NCBI GenBank assembly: GCA_026014745.1
Contig: JAOZHS010000002.1
Span: 682,001 to 746,000 of the forward strand
DNA length: 64,000 nt
DNA from: Candidatus Bathyarchaeota archaeon
GTDB taxonomy: Archaea; Thermoproteota; Bathyarchaeia; Bathyarchaeales; Bathycorpusculaceae
Direction: 5' to 3'
How positions within the stretch are numbered: the first letter of the stretch is position 1; every line of letters starts with the position of its first letter. Under the pieces are notes generated by a model. It was not told the origin of the DNA. It was given only the letters and a program-made list of their open reading frames with translations, and searched no databases. Made by a program: the position numbers and the translations under genes. Below, piece by piece: positions 61,007 through 64,000 of the stretch.

Positions 61007-62517
61007 GCCAAACAAAAAGCATCTGCCCCGACTGCCAAAAAAAGATCGACGCCCAACTCAGTGAAGCCAACGGCAAAATCCAAATCACCAAACAATGCCC
61101 CGAACACGGCGAATTCAAAGCCACACACTGGCAAAGCCAACCCATATTTGACCACATGGTAAAATATGACCAGTTCCAGTACCTAGGCGACCTCAAAGCA
61201 TCCAAAAACCCCCAAGGCTGCCCCTACGTCTGCGAATCCTGCAAAAACCACGCATCTGGCACCGTCATCGGCGTAATTGACGTTACCAAACGCTGCAACC
61301 TGCGGTGTGCTGTGTGCTTTTCGACGTTTCCCAATCAGGAATCAACCGATTACGAACCCACCAAGCAAGCGCTCATCGATATGTTAGAGTTTGCTGCTAA
61401 GGCTTCTCCAAAGCCACCAGCGATATTGTTTTCGGGTGGGGAACCCTGCGAACGCGAAGACATGCCCGAAATCATCGCGGCTGCGCACAAGCTAAAGTTC
61501 ATGACGATTTTAGCCACCAACGGCATGAAGATTGCTGATAATCCTGAGCTTGCAGCTAGATTTAAGGACGCAGGCTTAAACATCGTTTACTTATCGTTTG
61601 ACAGTTTCCACGAGGACTTTAACAAAAAAATCCGCGGACGGGAACTCCTCAACTATAAACTCCGAACTATTGATGTCTGCCGCAAATACGACATCGAAAT
61701 CATCCTGGTCAACACATTGATGAAGAGCCTCAACGATGAAGAAGTCGGCGACATGATCCGTTTCGCAGCCAAAAACACCGACATCATCCGCGGCTTAATC
61801 TTTCAACCCATCGCCTTCACGGGGCGAGCGACGGAGAATCCTTTCCGCGAAAACTTCCGCGAATGGAGCTTTGCTGAAGACGTCGAGAAACAAACCCACG
61901 GCGAAATAAAAACCACCGATTTGTTCCCGATGTCGGTTATGACTTCGCCGATTAAGATTATGCGGCAGTTCATGCAAAAACCTTGGCCCCTGTTTAGCTG
62001 TAGCCCACAATGCGGCATTGTGAACTGGGTTTATGTTTCGCCTCATAACGGCAAAATGTATCCGATTAACCGCTTTGTAAATTTTGACCGCTTCTTCAAC
62101 TCTATCCGCAAAACCGCGGAACACGCTGAATCCAAAGGCAGAGTGCAGTTGCTTGCGCCGCTGTTTATGGGTGCAATGATTTCGATGAATATGCTCTTAG
62201 TCACCAAGGAAGTCGGCACCTTCACCTTGATGAAGAGCATCATGCAGATGCACATGAACCCCACCTACCAGTCACTGGGTAAAATCCGTCGCCGCATCTT
62301 CCTTTTGGGCTGCATGGCGTTTATGGACAGCTACAACTTTGACGTCAACCGAGTCCGCCGATGTGTCGTCCACTACATCACCCCTGACAAGAAGATAATC
62401 CCCTTCTGCGCCTACAACAACGTGCACCGTGTCGCCATCGAAAAAGACTACACCGAAAAACAAAAACAGGCTCAACCCCAAAAAATCCCCCAACAAATCG
62501 CCGTCCGTAAACGATAG
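61003..62517 (+). CDS. Tetraether lipid synthase-like radical SAM protein (Tes family)
   Basis: About 504 residues. N-terminal cysteines C8, C11, C32 and the GCPYVCESCKNH set (C73, C77, C80) precede the radical SAM motif CNLRCAVC (C98, C102, C105), SGGEPCEREDM, QPIAFTGRATEN and a long C-terminal part with CSPQCGIVNWVY and VVHYITPDKKIIPFCAYN. This matches Tes (GDGT-forming) proteins, which join the ends of two archaeol chains through sp3 carbon coupling. Operon with UbiA and epimerase supports a membrane-lipid role. Other Tes paralogues of unknown task exist, so the exact product is uncertain. Confidence 0.85.
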   Translation: MSQTKSICPDCQKKIDAQLSEANGKIQITKQCPEHGEFKATHWQSQPIFDHMVKYDQFQYLGDLKASKNPQGCPYVCESCKNHASGTVIGVIDVTKRCNLRCAVCFSTFPNQESTDYEPTKQALIDMLEFAAKASPKPPAILFSGGEPCEREDMPEIIAAAHKLKFMTILATNGMKIADNPELAARFKDAGLNIVYLSFDSFHEDFNKKIRGRELLNYKLRTIDVCRKYDIEIILVNTLMKSLNDEEVGDMIRFAAKNTDIIRGLIFQPIAFTGRATENPFRENFREWSFAEDVEKQTHGEIKTTDLFPMSVMTSPIKIMRQFMQKPWPLFSCSPQCGIVNWVYVSPHNGKMYPINRFVNFDRFFNSIRKTAEHAESKGRVQLLAPLFMGAMISMNMLLVTKEVGTFTLMKSIMQMHMNPTYQSLGKIRRRIFLLGCMAFMDSYNFDVNRVRRCVVHYITPDKKIIPFCAYNNVHRVAIEKDYTEKQKQAQPQKIPQQIAVRKR

Positions 62518-62575
62518 TCGTTCTCACTCACTCTACTTTCTATTTTCTTGAAAAAACAAGTGGCATTTGACACTT

Positions 62576-62678
62576 AGTCAAGGTTTCTTGACTTACCTGT
62601 TTGTGGTTCAGATTTTGTTGGTCAAAAAAGTTTGACGAAAATTGTTTTATTGACAATTCTTCAAGGAATATCTTGAAG
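62576..62678. promoter_or_regulatory. Array of TTGAC inverted repeats
   Basis: Three perfect inverted repeats share a TCAAR/YTTGA core: AGTCAAG-GTTT-CTTGACT (62576-62593), GTCAAA-AAAG-TTTGAC (62621-62636) and CTTCAAG-GAATAT-CTTGAAG (62659-62678). Extra TTGAC half sites lie at 62567 and 62650. They fill the 169-bp gap before the secreted-protein gene at 62687. They read as an operator array for a dimeric regulator, none of which is visible nearby. Confidence 0.5.
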
Positions 62679-62686
62679 CTGATCTA

Positions 62687-63829
62687 ATGAAACTCTTTGC
62701 GCTGACTTTAGTCTTTGCGCTTTTGGTTGTATCGGTAGCTCAGTTATCGCTGATTAATTTAGCGGGCGCGAACTTTTTTCCATATGGAGTGGAGTATGTG
62801 CCACCAACGTTTGCGCCCTACATAACTATTCTAGCTGATGGAAACATAACTGGTCCCAATTTGCAATGCATAAACTGTACTGGAAATTATTACAGGTTGA
62901 CCAGTGATCTCCAAAGTTGCGCAATTAATATTGAGTGCAGTAATATTGTGTTTGATGGCGCAGGGCATAACATTACTATTGTCAAAGATTCTAATGCTGG
63001 CGTGTTATTGTCACGTGCCCGCAATGTGACGGTTAAGAATCTTGAGTTGCATACGAGTGTATGGAAGGAAATTTTTGTCCTAGATTCTCAATATTGTCAT
63101 ATAACAGGTATAACCGGAAAATGTATCGCCCTCATTAATAGCAGTTTCAATACAATTGATGAGTGTACTTCAGGTGTAGAGCTTTATAATTACGCTGCAC
63201 ATAACCTCATTATCCGGAATAATCTGACTGAACTCTCAGCGGCTCACACCACTGCAACTTTTAACTGTATTTATGGAAATAATATGTTCTGTGAACCATA
63301 TATTCAACGCTCAAATTCGGGCACAATTCAATATTGGGATAATGGGTCACTTGGCAATTACTGGTCTCATTACTCCACAAAGTATCCTAATGGTTCTGAA
63401 CTTGACAAAAAAGGCGTATATGATACACCATACGTAATATCGAAAGGCAACATTGATTGTTTTCCCCTAGTATATAATAGGAAAACCCCTGAGCTAACTG
63501 TGTTTTGCTTAGAAAACGCTGTATACGCATCGGGCTTTCCGCTAAACTTCACTGTGGATAAAGCAACGGGTTGGATAGGTTATAGCTTAGATGGACACGC
63601 TAATGTAACCGTCACTGGCAACGTGACCGTCAATGGGCTGGCATCAGGTTTTCATAATTTAACCGTATATGCTACCGATCTTTATGGAATAGGTGGCGTT
63701 TCAAAAACAGTTACTTTTACAGTAACGAACCTTTTTCCAACGATTATTGTGATAGTATTATCTGTATCGGTGTCGCTGCTACTGTGTGTAGCTTATGTCC
63801 AAAAAAGACGATCGCATACAATGGGTTAG
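62687..63829 (+). CDS. Secreted NosD-like beta-helix protein
   Basis: About 380 residues: a signal peptide (to about residue 29, ANFFPYG), then right-handed beta-helix repeats of NosD/pectate-lyase type (INIECSNIVFDGAGHNITI, NVTVKNLELHT, HNLIIRNNLT), a short Ig-like stretch rich in NVTV, and a C-terminal membrane anchor followed by QKRRS. It is extracellular; the repeats may bind sugar or metal. Several N-x-S/T sites suggest glycosylation. Base composition is AT-richer than most neighbours. Confidence 0.8.
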   Translation: MKLFALTLVFALLVVSVAQLSLINLAGANFFPYGVEYVPPTFAPYITILADGNITGPNLQCINCTGNYYRLTSDLQSCAINIECSNIVFDGAGHNITIVKDSNAGVLLSRARNVTVKNLELHTSVWKEIFVLDSQYCHITGITGKCIALINSSFNTIDECTSGVELYNYAAHNLIIRNNLTELSAAHTTATFNCIYGNNMFCEPYIQRSNSGTIQYWDNGSLGNYWSHYSTKYPNGSELDKKGVYDTPYVISKGNIDCFPLVYNRKTPELTVFCLENAVYASGFPLNFTVDKATGWIGYSLDGHANVTVTGNVTVNGLASGFHNLTVYATDLYGIGGVSKTVTFTVTNLFPTIIVIVLSVSVSLLLCVAYVQKRRSHTMG

Positions 63830-64000
63830 TTTGTTACTTGTATGTTTAGGATGCAGTAGTTGTAGCCTTCAAAAATGTAGGTTCCTGACTCGTCTTGATG
63901 CCAGAGCTCAAAAATCACGGAGTATTCGCCGGGGCTGTTTAGGGTGAGGACGGCGGAGTTTTCGGCTGTGGCTCCATTTTGAAGATTGTCAATGGTGAAG
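63826..64000 (-). CDS. Secreted or membrane protein, N-terminal part outside the window
   Basis: The frame is open from 64000 to a TAA at 63826-63828, giving about 57 residues: beta-rich ending LTLNSPGEYSVIFELWHQD...YNYCILNIQVTN. It resembles the C-terminal domain of archaeal DUF1616-like surface proteins, with low certainty. Its stop overlaps the stop of the convergent NosD-like gene. Confidence 0.5.
   Translation of the reverse strand, partial: FTIDNLQNGATAENSAVLTLNSPGEYSVIFELWHQDESGTYIFEGYNYCILNIQVTN

Noticed and set aside
62541-62560. CTTG-AAAAAA-CAAG as another operator of the TTGAC array
   Set aside because: Arms are only 4 bp and it lacks the TTGAC core; chance is likely.
1-64000. 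CRISPR array, insertion sequence or prophage
   Set aside because: No regularly spaced repeats, transposase or phage structural genes were found on reading both strands.

Overview
The window is a compact, gene-dense stretch of an archaeal chromosome of moderate GC. Archaeal markers include a group II chaperonin (thermosome), prefoldin beta followed by a DUF3194 protein and a DHH phosphoesterase, form III RuBisCO with AMP phosphorylase and ribose-1,5-bisphosphate isomerase, CobY-type cobinamide guanylyltransferase, a UbiA-type ether-lipid prenyltransferase and a tetraether-lipid-synthase-like radical SAM protein. This mix, plus a DUF2096 protein and Nfn/MvhD-type ferredoxin enzymes, suggests an anaerobic member of the Bathyarchaeia or a neighbouring Thermoproteota lineage. 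The lineage is an inference from gene content; no rRNA, tRNA, CRISPR array, insertion sequence or phage gene was seen.

Layout. 0-5.2 kb: zinc-ribbon membrane protein (cut by the window edge), a sugar-isomerase-like TIM barrel, and an overlapping surface-glycosylation run (GT-C protein, PMT-type mannosyltransferase, dolichyl-phosphate sugar synthase). 5.2-16.3 kb: small membrane proteins, a GH3-like adenylating enzyme, the complete three-enzyme AMP-to-3-phosphoglycerate route with RuBisCO and AMP phosphorylase transcribed divergently, a Kef-type antiporter, AIM24-like and NERD proteins. 16.4-21.1 kb: a redox block with overlapping genes for a duplicated ferredoxin/MvhD protein and an NfnS/NfnL pair, then thioredoxin reductase. 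21.2-25.2 kb: DUF2096 protein, thymidylate synthase, thermosome, cysteine-rich four-helix protein. 25.4-30.0 kb: a mannoside cluster (two GH130 phosphorylases bracketing a GT4, an alpha/alpha-barrel glycosidase-like protein and a CBS-pair protein). 30.0-36.6 kb: Sua5, GNAT, PAC4-like protein, acyltransferase 3, SGNH hydrolase, prefoldin operon. 36.7-40.2 kb: ECF transporter A-A'-T module without an S component, then an endonuclease IV homologue. 40.4-49.8 kb: two Dph6-like ATP pyrophosphatases around two B12-binding radical SAM proteins, a methyltransferase, CbiB, and a radical SAM/SPASM-DUF362 pair. 49.8-57.0 kb: glycosyltransferases, CobD-like aminotransferase, a large secreted PQQ-repeat protein. 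57.2-64 kb: CobY-CobS, then epimerase-UbiA-tetraether synthase in overlapping frames, and secreted surface proteins.

How the parts work together. CobD, CbiB, CobY and CobS cover the nucleotide-loop end of cobalamin synthesis, which could supply the two B12-dependent radical SAM enzymes. The epimerase-UbiA-Tes run points to membrane-lipid assembly, and the GT/PMT genes to glycoprotein or glycolipid decoration of the cell surface. The strongest candidates for undescribed systems are (i) the GH130-GT4-barrel-CBS-GH130 cluster, which could be an archaeal mannan or manno-oligosaccharide storage cycle, (ii) the duplicated MvhD protein coupled to Nfn, a possible bifurcating complex, and (iii) the radical SAM/DUF362 pair. 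A dense set of TTGAC inverted repeats precedes the last secreted-protein gene.
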